Part shown: in pieces, positions 1-8,413 of the stretch
Numbering within the stretch: position 1 is the first letter of the stretch
Layout of the letters: every line of letters starts with the position of its first letter
Assembly (NCBI RefSeq): GCF_020564355.1
Contig: NZ_JAJCRR010000003.1
Coordinates: forward strand, 124,001 to 188,000
Direction: 5' to 3'
DNA length: 64,000 nucleotides
Source of the DNA: Lachnospira pectinoschiza
GTDB taxonomy: Bacteria; Bacillota; Clostridia; Lachnospirales; Lachnospiraceae
Program-made: the position numbers and the translations under genes
Notes under the pieces: model-generated
Databases searched by the model: none
What the model was told of the DNA's origin: nothing
The model's input: the letters and a program-made list of their open reading frames with translations, nothing else

Positions 1-1
1 T

Positions 2-658
2 GTTATTGTATCGCACTCCATGGAACAGTTATACAGCATCTGTGACCGTTTAATCTGGCTGGAGGAAGGCAAAATCCGGGAAGACGGAAGTCCGAAGCTG
101 ATTGGCATGCATTATCTGGATTCGATGGAAGATGAGCGTATCGCAAGGCTGGCAGAGGAAAGCAAAGAAAAGCTTTCCGATGAAAGAGGACGCTCGATAC
201 TTGAACTGACACAGAATGTCCACCCGGAGGCGCGCCGGGACGGAAGTCACGAGGTGCGGTTTACCAAAGTGGATTTATACGACAATGACGGAAATCCATG
301 TCAGACCTTTAGTACAGGCGATAAGGTTGTTTTAAAGTTTTCATATGCGACAGCCTTAAAAGGCATTGCCGTCAATTTCAATATGGATTTTGTCCGCGAT
401 AACTGGCAGTACTGCTACGGCAGCTGCTTTGCAAAGCCGGGAGATGCGCTTCCGGTATTAGACGAAAGCGGAGAAGTCACATTTACCATAGAAAAGCTGA
501 TGCTGCTTCCGGGCAAGTATTATCTGGACATCGGTATCAACGGCGAACACGGAGAACTTTACGACAATGTCCGCAACATTATGCAGATTACGGTACGCGA
601 TTATGTCCACAATGAATTTGGACCGTGTACATTTGAACACGATTGGGAAATAGTGTAA
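2..658 (+). CDS. Wzt-type polysaccharide ABC transporter ATP-binding protein, C-terminal part
   Basis: The frame is open at the left edge, so the N-terminus with the Walker motifs is missing. The first visible residues, IVSHSMEQLYSICDR, carry the H-loop histidine of an ABC ATPase, followed by the usual LWLEEGKI-like end of the nucleotide-binding domain. From about residue 75 of the visible part a beta-rich domain begins (EVRFTKVDLYDNDGN to the end). This matches the Wzt C-terminal domain that recognises the finished glycan before export in ABC-dependent O-antigen and teichoic-acid systems. The neighbouring galactofuranose genes suggest the cargo is a galactofuranose-containing polymer; that link is inferred. 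The permease partner must lie to the left, outside the window. Confidence 0.88.
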   Translation, partial: VIVSHSMEQLYSICDRLIWLEEGKIREDGSPKLIGMHYLDSMEDERIARLAEESKEKLSDERGRSILELTQNVHPEARRDGSHEVRFTKVDLYDNDGNPCQTFSTGDKVVLKFSYATALKGIAVNFNMDFVRDNWQYCYGSCFAKPGDALPVLDESGEVTFTIEKLMLLPGKYYLDIGINGEHGELYDNVRNIMQITVRDYVHNEFGPCTFEHDWEIV

Positions 659-692
659 AAAAAACAAAGTGCTATGATGGCATATGAGAAAT

Positions 693-840
693 AGGAGGTA
701 AAATCCCCTGCTCCTGCCTGGGGCAGAATGTGAGTAAACTCACATGGCATTTTGCTTCGCAAAACAAGGAGGTAAAATCCTCTGCTCCTGCTTGGGGCAG
801 AATGTGAGTAAACTCACATGGCATTTTGCTTCGCAAAACA
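693..840 (+). repeat. Two tandem 74-nt leader repeats carrying Shine-Dalgarno copies, upstream of glf
   Basis: Two almost identical 74-nt units (693-766 and 767-840) each begin with AGGAGG. The start of a third unit at 841 supplies the actual ribosome binding site of glf. Each unit holds three small perfect inverted repeats: CTGCC/GGCAG, GTGAGT/ACTCAC and TTTTGC/GCAAAA. In addition AGGAG at the head of each unit can pair with CTCCT 13 nt later, which would hide the Shine-Dalgarno. The units differ at only two or three bases. A role in translational control or RNA stability is inferred; I do not recognise a named element. Confidence 0.85.
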
Positions 841-851
841 AGGAGGATTAA
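744..851 (+). CDS. Possible leader peptide ORF through the glf leader repeat
   Basis: An ATG inside the first repeat unit opens a 35-codon frame (beginning MAFCFAKQGGK) that reads through the second unit. It stops with TAA three bases before the glf start codon. No convincing ribosome binding site precedes it, and it may be an accident of the repeat. If translated, it could couple ribosome movement to opening of the hairpins over the glf site. Confidence 0.2.
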   Translation: MAFCFAKQGGKILCSCLGQNVSKLTWHFASQNKED

Positions 852-854
852 AAA

Positions 855-1952
855 ATGAAGTATGATTATTTAGTAGTAGGTGCAGGTCTTTACGGTGCAG
901 TTTTTGCATATGAAGCCAAAAAGAAGGGAAAGACCTGTCTGGTGATTGATAAGAGAGACCATATTGCAGGTAACATTTACTGTGAGAATGTATCCGGCAT
1001 TAATGTGCATAAATACGGTGCGCATATTTTCCATACATCTGATAAGAAAATCTGGGAATATGTCAATCAGTTTGCGGAATTTAACAACTATATCAACTCA
1101 CCGGTAGCAAGATATAAGAATGAACTCTACAATCTGCCGTTTAACATGAATACCTTCAGCAAAATGTGGAATATTGCAACACCACAGGAAGCAAAGGACA
1201 TTATTGCATCACAGATTGCAGACTTAAATATTACAGAGCCAAAGAACCTTGAAGAACAGGCACTTTCCTTAGTCGGAAAAGACGTTTACGAAAAGCTGAT
1301 TAAGGGTTACACCGAAAAGCAGTGGGGACGTGACTGCAAGGATTTACCGTCCTTTATCATCAAGCGTCTTCCGCTTCGTTTTATCTATGATAACAACTAC
1401 TTCAACGACAGATATCAGGGTATCCCGATTGGCGGTTACACAAAGATTGTAGAAAAGATGTTAGACGGCATTGAAGTCCGTTTAAATACCAATTACCTTG
1501 ACAACAGAGAAGAATTTGATGCAATGGCAGATAAGATTGTATACACCGGTATGATTGACCAGTTCTATGATTATAAGCTGGGTGTACTTGAATACCGTTC
1601 CGTACGTTTTGAAACAGAAGAGCTGCCGATGGAAAACTATCAGGGAAATGCCGTTGTCAACTACACAGAAAGAGAAGTGCCGTATACAAGAATTATTGAG
1701 CATAAGCACTTTGAATTCGGCAAGCAGCCGACAACCATTATTTCAAGAGAGTACTCAAGCGAATGGAAGAAGGGCGACGAGCCGTACTATCCGGTCAATA
1801 ATGATAAGAACAATGCACTGTATCAGCAGTACAAGGAGCTTGCCGACAAGGAACACAAGGTCATCTTCGGCGGACGTCTTGGTGGATACAAGTATTACGA
1901 TATGGATAAGGTGATTGCCGCAGCACTTGAAATGTGCGAAAAAGAACTGTAA
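855..1952 (+). CDS. glf: UDP-galactopyranose mutase
   Basis: Converts UDP-galactopyranose to UDP-galactofuranose, the donor for galactofuranosyl polymers; a cytosolic flavoenzyme. The N-terminal FAD-binding Rossmann motif GAGLYG is at residues 9-14, with the acidic end of the second strand at about 32 (VIDKRDHIAGN). The family signature HKYGAHIFHT is at about 52-61, and the late GGRLGGYKYYDMD segment that closes the FAD site is near the C-terminus. The length of 365 residues is normal for bacterial Glf. AGGAGG lies 8 nt before the ATG. It is followed by a GlfT2-like transferase, so the two probably make and use UDP-Galf together. Confidence 0.97.
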   Translation: MKYDYLVVGAGLYGAVFAYEAKKKGKTCLVIDKRDHIAGNIYCENVSGINVHKYGAHIFHTSDKKIWEYVNQFAEFNNYINSPVARYKNELYNLPFNMNTFSKMWNIATPQEAKDIIASQIADLNITEPKNLEEQALSLVGKDVYEKLIKGYTEKQWGRDCKDLPSFIIKRLPLRFIYDNNYFNDRYQGIPIGGYTKIVEKMLDGIEVRLNTNYLDNREEFDAMADKIVYTGMIDQFYDYKLGVLEYRSVRFETEELPMENYQGNAVVNYTEREVPYTRIIEHKHFEFGKQPTTIISREYSSEWKKGDEPYYPVNNDKNNALYQQYKELADKEHKVIFGGRLGGYKYYDMDKVIAAALEMCEKEL

Positions 1953-2022
1953 AACAGGGAAAGATAAAGATAAATACTCCAAAAGCGGAGTGGATTAGAT
2001 AGAATGGGAGAAATGAATTAAG

Positions 2023-3888
2023 ATGAAGCTTCAGAAAATACTTTGGCCGACAGAGGGATTATGTACCGAGGAAAAATTATATCTGCACACCAATGTGATT
2101 GATGATGATTTTAACATTAACAGAGATGAGAATCATTTAAAAAGCGATTTAAACTTTATCAACCGCAGTAAAGTCTATATGATGCCGGGCGGAGGTTTTT
2201 CGCTGGATAAAGGCGGTAAAGTGGAATTTGATACGTATTTTAACGGCTTTTCTATTGAAAAGTGGAGAAAGTACACACAGGTAAAAGAAGTATCCATCAA
2301 TCTGGAATTACAGGGTGATGTGCTGGTGACACTTTCAAGCAAGCTTTTCCTTCACGGTGAAGTTTTAAAGAAAGAGCTGGTAAGACAGGAAGTACACACA
2401 ACAGAGAGAAGCTTCTATTCATTCCCATTCGGCAATGAAGAAAAAGGTATGCTCTATTTTGAAGTGACCGCACTCTCAGACGGTGCTGCGCTTTACGGCG
2501 GTTACTACGAGGATACGGCGATTGAAAAGCCTGCAAGACAGCCTAAAATCGGGATTGATATCTGTACCTTTAAGCGTGAACGTTATATTGAAAAGAATAT
2601 CGGACTGTTAAATGCGCATGTATTTAACAATCCGGACAGCCCGTTACAGGAACATCTCGAGGTTTTTGTATCCGATAACGGACAGACATTGGATATTGAC
2701 AAGCTTGGCAATGACAAAATTCATATCGTACGCAACAAAAATACCGGCGGTGCAGGCGGATTTACAAGAGGTCTTATGGAAATCTTAAAGAACGGCAATC
2801 CGCATGGCATTACCCATGCGCTGTTAATGGATGATGATATTACAATCGATACAGAATCCATTGAAAAGACCTATACGATTCTTTCGCTGTTAAAGGATGA
2901 ATATGCCGATGCGTTTATCGGCGGTGCAATGCTTCGTATTGATAAGCCGAATATACAGGTGGAATCCGGTGCATCATGGAATGCCGGGAATTTGATTTCC
3001 AATAAGTCCAACTTAAACATGAATGTGACATGGGACTGCCTCTTTAATGAAATTGAAGAATATACGGAATTTAACGCATGGTGGTACTGCTGTTTTCCAA
3101 TGGATGTTGTATCAGAGGAAAATCTGCCGCTGCCAATCTTTATCCGTGGCGATGACCTTGAATACGGCCTGCGCAACATGAAGCATCTGATTTTGATGAA
3201 CGGTATCTGCGTATGGCATGAACCTTTTGAAAATAAATATTCTTCATTTTTGGAATACTACATTATCCGTAACAGATTGGTGGACAATACATTCCACTTT
3301 CCGGACTGGGGCAAGGCACAGTTAAAGAAGGCAGTCTGGGGACAGTGGCGCAGAGAGTGTAAGTTCTACCGCTATAAGAATGTGGATTTACATACCAGAG
3401 GTGTCAGGGATTTCTTAAAGGGTGTGGATTTCTTCTTAAATACAGACGGTGAAAAACTGCACAAGGAAATTATGGCAGCAGGCTATAAGGCAGTGCCGAT
3501 GGACCAGATTAGTGTGCCGTTCCACTATAAGACATACGAGGCATCCAGAACGACAAAGTTAAGCATACTGCACAATATCGTGCGTAAGCTGACCTTAAAC
3601 GGTTATCTGCTTCCGGCGAAGCATATCCGTATTGTATCCATGGCACAGGTAACATTCCCGGCAGTATGGAGAGCAAAAAAGATTGTATTTTACGATGTAA
3701 CAGCCAATAAAGCATTTGAATGTGAAAGAAGCTGGGGTCAGGCTGTTGCAAAGTTTTTCCAGGTACTGGGACTTACCATTCAGATTGACTTTAAATACAA
3801 TAAAGCAAAAAAAGATTTCTTAAAGCGTGGAAATGAAATTAAAAACATTCAGTTCTGGAGTAAATACCTCGGACTGGATAAGCAGTAA
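2023..3888 (+). CDS. GlfT2-like galactofuranosyltransferase
   Basis: A 621-residue family 2 transferase with the layout of mycobacterial GlfT2 (about 637 residues): an N-terminal beta-rich domain (about 1-170), a GT-A domain starting at KIGIDICTFKRERYI, and a helical C-terminal part. The metal-binding DDD is at residues 270-272 (LLMDDDITID). A second acidic GDDLEYG is at 376-381 and the candidate catalytic-site histidine WHEPF is at 399. These are conserved positions of galactofuranan polymerases. It likely builds a galactofuranose chain on the cytoplasmic face from UDP-Galf made by the upstream mutase. The exact linkage cannot be read from sequence. Confidence 0.88.
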   Translation: MKLQKILWPTEGLCTEEKLYLHTNVIDDDFNINRDENHLKSDLNFINRSKVYMMPGGGFSLDKGGKVEFDTYFNGFSIEKWRKYTQVKEVSINLELQGDVLVTLSSKLFLHGEVLKKELVRQEVHTTERSFYSFPFGNEEKGMLYFEVTALSDGAALYGGYYEDTAIEKPARQPKIGIDICTFKRERYIEKNIGLLNAHVFNNPDSPLQEHLEVFVSDNGQTLDIDKLGNDKIHIVRNKNTGGAGGFTRGLMEILKNGNPHGITHALLMDDDITIDTESIEKTYTILSLLKDEYADAFIGGAMLRIDKPNIQVESGASWNAGNLISNKSNLNMNVTWDCLFNEIEEYTEFNAWWYCCFPMDVVSEENLPLPIFIRGDDLEYGLRNMKHLILMNGICVWHEPFENKYSSFLEYYIIRNRLVDNTFHFPDWGKAQLKKAVWGQWRRECKFYRYKNVDLHTRGVRDFLKGVDFFLNTDGEKLHKEIMAAGYKAVPMDQISVPFHYKTYEASRTTKLSILHNIVRKLTLNGYLLPAKHIRIVSMAQVTFPAVWRAKKIVFYDVTANKAFECERSWGQAVAKFFQVLGLTIQIDFKYNKAKKDFLKRGNEIKNIQFWSKYLGLDKQ

Positions 3889-3914
3889 AATGTCTGTGGT
3901 ATGGAGGAGCAACA

Positions 3915-5678
3915 TTGAAAAAGCGAAGGAATAAAAAGAGGATAATCATTGCGGCGGTGATTGTATACCTTGCGGTTATCGGCATTGTAGCAGTCTGGGA
4001 ATCCGGCAGGCAAAAGCCGGCAAATCCCGATACTGCGGCGGCACAGGAGGAAGCTTATAACCGTAAGAAAGCAGTGATTGATGCACAGGAGAAAGCAGAG
4101 CAGCAGGCTTATGATAAAGCGGTACAGTTGCTGGATTATGACGTGGACAGTGCAGCAATGAAAATATCACCGGCAGACTGTTACAGCATTATGACAGCCA
4201 ACAAGCTTCCGGCATTATCGAGAATGGCAGCAGAAGATTCAAAAAAATATATGGGGAATCTTCAGGTGTTACAAAAGATTGAAAAGCTCGGTATTGATAC
4301 GGCGTCCTTTGAAACACCGGAACTCAACTGGAAAAATGTATACAACCGGGTTTCAGACACAATGCAGAAAGAAAATACATTTTCAGATAAAATTTCCTTT
4401 ACAGGAAGCACAGCTTCCCAGTTAAATACCCTGATTGCACAGAGCACGGATGCATATATTACAATTGAGAGCAGTACGGTACGGATGGATGAACCAATCC
4501 GCATGAAATCCGGTATTGCGCTGGATGCAGCAGGAGTTACATTTACAGGAAGCACGGATGACCGCGTGGCACAGGCAGTAATTGCAGAAGACTGTACGAA
4601 TTTTGCACTGTATAACCTGAATCTGACAGCGGGCTGTTATGAGTACGGTATTTATATTATCAGAAGCAATACATTTACAATCGAAAACTGTACCATTTCC
4701 AATGCTCTTTATAAGGGACTGGTTATGATGGGTGAAAACAAGAATTTCACAATCAGAAACAATACGGTTTCGTATAATGGTAACGGCGCAGTTTTTCTGA
4801 ATGGAAATATCAGTAATGGTATTATTGCAGGAAATGATGTCGTTGATAATTACGGCACCAGAAACCTCACAGCCGGGATTGTAATGACTTCCATGGAAAT
4901 TGACGATTATTATACGGCGTATAATGAGTTTAAAGATGAACATTTATATAACCTGTTAGATACGCCGCATGATATTGTGTTATATCAGAATAATGTAAAA
5001 CATAATAATTCATCAGGTATTTATTCCGATGGGGCATATCAGATTTATATTGTTGAAAATATTATTTATCAGAATGATAAAGAGGGTATGTGTCTGGATT
5101 ACGGTACATTCGGTGCGTATGTCAGCAACAATATTGTCAAAGAAAACGGCGGACGTCTAAGACAGTCCGATGAAGATTTAGAAGCGGACTTTGTAACGAC
5201 GTTTGGACGTCTGTCAGATGGTTCGTCACCGGCAAAGCTTCCGGGCATTTCGATTGATAATTCGGCATATAATACGATTGTCAATAACAATGTTACGCAG
5301 AATTACGGAAGCGGTGTGAAGATGGTGCGTTCCGCATACCGCAATATTATTATGGAAAATTCTGTATCAGATAATAATAAAGGAAAAAGTGATGATTTCC
5401 ATTTCTTTGGAATTGAAATTGGACATGAAAGTACGCCGGATGAACCGGTTAAAGGACTGGACTTTACAGCTTCCTATGAAAATATTGTATGCAGAAATAT
5501 AGTGACGGGAAGCAATTATGCCGGTGTGTTTTTAGCAGTGGAATCTTATTGTAATGACGTATTTGACAATACGATTCTTGGCAGTGAGTGGTATGCAATT
5601 GAGTGCCACAGTAATATGTTTAACAGTATGCCAAACAATATTATGGACCAGGAGATCCTCAATTTGTATGCACGCTGA
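3915..5678 (+). CDS. Membrane-anchored right-handed beta-helix protein
   Basis: Starts with TTG, supported by GGAGG seven bases upstream. After a basic tail, one hydrophobic segment (about residues 10-28) should act as an uncleaved signal anchor. A short charged helical stretch rich in Ala, Gln and Lys follows. From about residue 170 the protein consists of parallel beta-helix rungs with Asn ladders (for example FTIRNNTVSYNGNGAVF, NIVKENGG, NTIVNNNVTQNYGSG), as in NosD-like and pectate-lyase-like folds. Such proteins bind or cleave polysaccharides; no catalytic residues can be assigned. The C-terminal rungs are clearly related to those of the large protein on the opposite strand at 8414-11839. 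Confidence 0.8.
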   Translation: MKKRRNKKRIIIAAVIVYLAVIGIVAVWESGRQKPANPDTAAAQEEAYNRKKAVIDAQEKAEQQAYDKAVQLLDYDVDSAAMKISPADCYSIMTANKLPALSRMAAEDSKKYMGNLQVLQKIEKLGIDTASFETPELNWKNVYNRVSDTMQKENTFSDKISFTGSTASQLNTLIAQSTDAYITIESSTVRMDEPIRMKSGIALDAAGVTFTGSTDDRVAQAVIAEDCTNFALYNLNLTAGCYEYGIYIIRSNTFTIENCTISNALYKGLVMMGENKNFTIRNNTVSYNGNGAVFLNGNISNGIIAGNDVVDNYGTRNLTAGIVMTSMEIDDYYTAYNEFKDEHLYNLLDTPHDIVLYQNNVKHNNSSGIYSDGAYQIYIVENIIYQNDKEGMCLDYGTFGAYVSNNIVKENGGRLRQSDEDLEADFVTTFGRLSDGSSPAKLPGISIDNSAYNTIVNNNVTQNYGSGVKMVRSAYRNIIMENSVSDNNKGKSDDFHFFGIEIGHESTPDEPVKGLDFTASYENIVCRNIVTGSNYAGVFLAVESYCNDVFDNTILGSEWYAIECHSNMFNSMPNNIMDQEILNLYAR

Positions 5679-5752
5679 TTACATAAAGGGAAAATGTAGA
5701 TAGTGTTTGACGGGCATGGAAATTGCGATATTTCATGCGGAAAAGAGGTAAG

Positions 5753-7309
5753 ATGAAAAAGACATTCGTAGGCGCAGTGGCTGCACTGTTGTTTATGTTT
5801 TGCTTTAGTTTGCATCCGGTAAGCGCGCAGGCGGCAGAACATATGCTCCAGATGGAAAATGATGAATGGGTATGTTATACCGCTGGACAGCGTGATAATT
5901 CTTATACCGGGATGGCTGTTAATGAATATGGCTGGTGGTATCTGACAGATGGTGAAATTGACTGGGATTATACCGGAATGGCATGTAATGAATACGGCTG
6001 GTGGTATATGAACAATGGTGCATTGGATTTATCCTATACGGGTATTGCTGATGTAAACGGTGAGCCGTGGTATGTAGTCAATGGCACAATTGATTTCAGT
6101 TACAATGGCATGGTAAATGCAAGCGGCAGCTGGTGGTATCTGAATCAGAATAAAGTAGATACAGATTTTACCGGTCTTGCATTAAATGAATACGGCTGGT
6201 GGTATATAAATGCCGGTGAAATTGATTTTTCATATACCGGACTTGGATATAATGAGTATGGCTGGTGGTATGTTGATAACGGTACTGTAGATTTATCGTA
6301 TACAGGCATGGCACAGTTAGGATATGACTGGTGGTATGTGACAAATGGTGTCTTAGACAGAGATTATACCGGAATGACTGTTTATGATGGAAACTGGTAC
6401 TATCTGATAAACGGTTTTCTTGACAGAAGCTATGAAGGCCTTGCAGATAACGAGTATGGCTGGTGGTATATTTCGAACGGAACAATTGACTTTACATATA
6501 ATGGAATGGCAGCAAATGAGTATGGCTGGTGGTATGTAAGCAGCGGCGGAGTCGATGGCACTTTTACGGGTGTTGCTTCAAACAGCTATGGTTCATGGTA
6601 TTTTGAAAACGGTACAATTAATTATAGTTATGACGGTGAATATACCTATGTAGGAATTACATATATTGTTAAAAATGGTCTGGCAACGTCGCTTCAGAAG
6701 TCATCCGTCGGAATTGATGTATCAAAGCACAATGGAGAAATTGACTGGGATGCCGTAAAAGCAGACGGGATTAAATTTGCCATTATCCGTGTCGGTTACG
6801 GTAATGATGATACAGATCAGGATGATGTATGGGCAGTACGCAATATGCAGGAATGCGAACGCGTAGGTATTCCGTATGGCGTATATCTGTATTCGTATGC
6901 AGTCAATGAAGATGAGGCAAACAGCGAAGCAAATCATATTTTAAGAATGTTACAGGGATTTAATCCGGTATTGGGTGTGTATATTGATATCGAAGATACG
7001 GAATATTATAACGAATATAATATTGATCCGTACAGCTCAGAGGGCAGGGAACTGATTACCCGTATAGCAGTCACTGTAATGGACAGAGTCAGCCGCGCAG
7101 GTTATACTGCCGGTGTGTATGCTAACTGGAATTATTTTCAGAATGTATTAATCCAGAGTGAGATTCAGGCTTATAAGTGGCTCGCATGGTATAAAGAAGA
7201 TACATCTGAGGTTCCGGAAGGTGACTGGATTATGTGGCAGTATACAAGCACCGGACATGTAAACGGTATAGAAGGCAATGTTGATATGAACTTCTGGTAT
7301 GGATTTTAA
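5753..7309 (+). CDS. Secreted GH25 lysozyme with about 11 YGWWY cell-surface repeats
   Basis: I start the protein at the second ATG because GAGG lies five bases upstream and it gives a clean signal peptide (KKTFVGAVAALLFMF to SAQA). Residues about 40-300 are roughly 22-residue aromatic repeats with the core NEYGWWY..NG.ID, some degenerate. A C-terminal GH25 muramidase domain follows from about 318: GIDVSKHNG holds the first catalytic Asp (about 322) and DIED the Asp/Glu pair (412-415). It should hydrolyse the glycan strand of peptidoglycan outside the membrane, with the repeats holding it at the envelope. The acyltransferase gene begins 2 nt after its stop, so the two are translationally linked. 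Confidence 0.92.
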   Translation: MKKTFVGAVAALLFMFCFSLHPVSAQAAEHMLQMENDEWVCYTAGQRDNSYTGMAVNEYGWWYLTDGEIDWDYTGMACNEYGWWYMNNGALDLSYTGIADVNGEPWYVVNGTIDFSYNGMVNASGSWWYLNQNKVDTDFTGLALNEYGWWYINAGEIDFSYTGLGYNEYGWWYVDNGTVDLSYTGMAQLGYDWWYVTNGVLDRDYTGMTVYDGNWYYLINGFLDRSYEGLADNEYGWWYISNGTIDFTYNGMAANEYGWWYVSSGGVDGTFTGVASNSYGSWYFENGTINYSYDGEYTYVGITYIVKNGLATSLQKSSVGIDVSKHNGEIDWDAVKADGIKFAIIRVGYGNDDTDQDDVWAVRNMQECERVGIPYGVYLYSYAVNEDEANSEANHILRMLQGFNPVLGVYIDIEDTEYYNEYNIDPYSSEGRELITRIAVTVMDRVSRAGYTAGVYANWNYFQNVLIQSEIQAYKWLAWYKEDTSEVPEGDWIMWQYTSTGHVNGIEGNVDMNFWYGF

Positions 7310-7311
7310 AG

Positions 7312-8328
7312 ATGGAAAAAACAAAACAAAGAATAAGCTGGATTGATGTTACAAAAGGAATTGCCATATATCTGGTGATTCTCGGACATTCGCTGATTGG
7401 CCTGAAGGTAAATGATTATATTTTTGCGTTTCATATGCCATTATTTTTCATTGCTTCAGGACTGTTATTCCGCGAAAAGAGTATCAAAAAAACCATTGCA
7501 GGCAATATTAAAAAGCTGCTTGTCCCATATTACATTACGAGTGTATGTGTAATTCTTGGAAGGGCAGTCAGTGCGTACTTACAGGGCTGGACGGTTCAGA
7601 ATATCCGGAATTTGTGCTTAAATACGATGATTGGTGCAGTTTTCGGATATGGTGTAGATGGAAGTAAATGGTTCTTTACAGTCTGGATGATCGGTGCAAT
7701 CTGGTTTTTATGGGCATTTTTCTGGAGTGACATTATTATACATGTAGTATTTCATTATACAAAGAGCTGGCAGGAATGGCAGAGAGCGTTTTTAATCATC
7801 GGAATCTCGGCAGTTTCTTATATTGTAGGACAGTATATCTGGATTCCAACGAATTTAGATGTGGGCGGATTTGCAATTTTATTTGTTTATATCGGCTATC
7901 TGCTCCAAAAAATCCGGATATGGGAGAAGGGAAAGCTTCCGTGGATTTGCTGGATTCTTTGTGTAATCGTATGGGTCTATGCTTCCCATACGGGCGGGAT
8001 TAATATGGTAATCCGTGTCGTGCCAAACTTCGTCGTTTTATTCGGTGCAGTTGCAGGAAGTGTCATGACGATGAAGCTTGCCATACAACTGGATAAAATC
8101 CCGGGAATCAGCAGATGCCTTTCCTGGTTTGGAAAGAACAGCATGAAAATCTTATGTGTGCATTTATTTGAAATATTGATTCTTTCGTGGGATTTTATAG
8201 AAGTGAAATGCCATGTGCCGGTTACAAGACTGACAACCATTATTTTAAGGACAATATTTATTGTGGTTGTTGTTTTATGTATCAACGGAGTGCAGGGCAT
8301 ATATAAGAAACAAAAGAAACAGAAGTAA
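7312..8328 (+). CDS. Membrane acyltransferase family 3 protein (O-acetyltransferase-like)
   Basis: A 338-residue polytopic membrane protein of the acyltransferase 3/OafA-like family. The N-terminal signature is SWIDVTKGIAIYLVILGHS, with the conserved histidine in LGHS. It is followed by FAFHMPLFFIASG and about ten hydrophobic segments. Members transfer acetyl or other acyl groups from the cytoplasmic side to glycans on the outside. It begins 2 nt after the GH25 gene and ends at a strong terminator. The target glycan is unknown; peptidoglycan or the local polysaccharide are both possible. It is related to each half of the double acyltransferase at 11883-13943. Confidence 0.88.
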   Translation: MEKTKQRISWIDVTKGIAIYLVILGHSLIGLKVNDYIFAFHMPLFFIASGLLFREKSIKKTIAGNIKKLLVPYYITSVCVILGRAVSAYLQGWTVQNIRNLCLNTMIGAVFGYGVDGSKWFFTVWMIGAIWFLWAFFWSDIIIHVVFHYTKSWQEWQRAFLIIGISAVSYIVGQYIWIPTNLDVGGFAILFVYIGYLLQKIRIWEKGKLPWICWILCVIVWVYASHTGGINMVIRVVPNFVVLFGAVAGSVMTMKLAIQLDKIPGISRCLSWFGKNSMKILCVHLFEILILSWDFIEVKCHVPVTRLTTIILRTIFIVVVVLCINGVQGIYKKQKKQK

Positions 8329-8335
8329 AAAAAGG

Positions 8336-8376
8336 GGCAGCGGCTTTACAATCATTGTAAAGCCGCTGCCTTTTTT
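8336..8376. terminator. Bidirectional intrinsic terminator
   Basis: A perfect 16-bp inverted repeat (GGCAGCGGCTTTACAA, loop TCA) is followed by six T on the plus strand and preceded by A-runs that give a T tract on the minus strand. It sits between two convergent genes and should stop transcription from both sides. Confidence 0.95.
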
Positions 8377-8413
8377 AGGTGCGCCCGATAATAAGCGCTG
8401 CGTTTTAAGGGAG

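Noticed and set aside
4422..4943. Minus-strand open frame of 173 codons
   Set aside because: Antisense to the Asn-rich beta-helix gene, giving an Ile/Cys/Asn-rich artefact.
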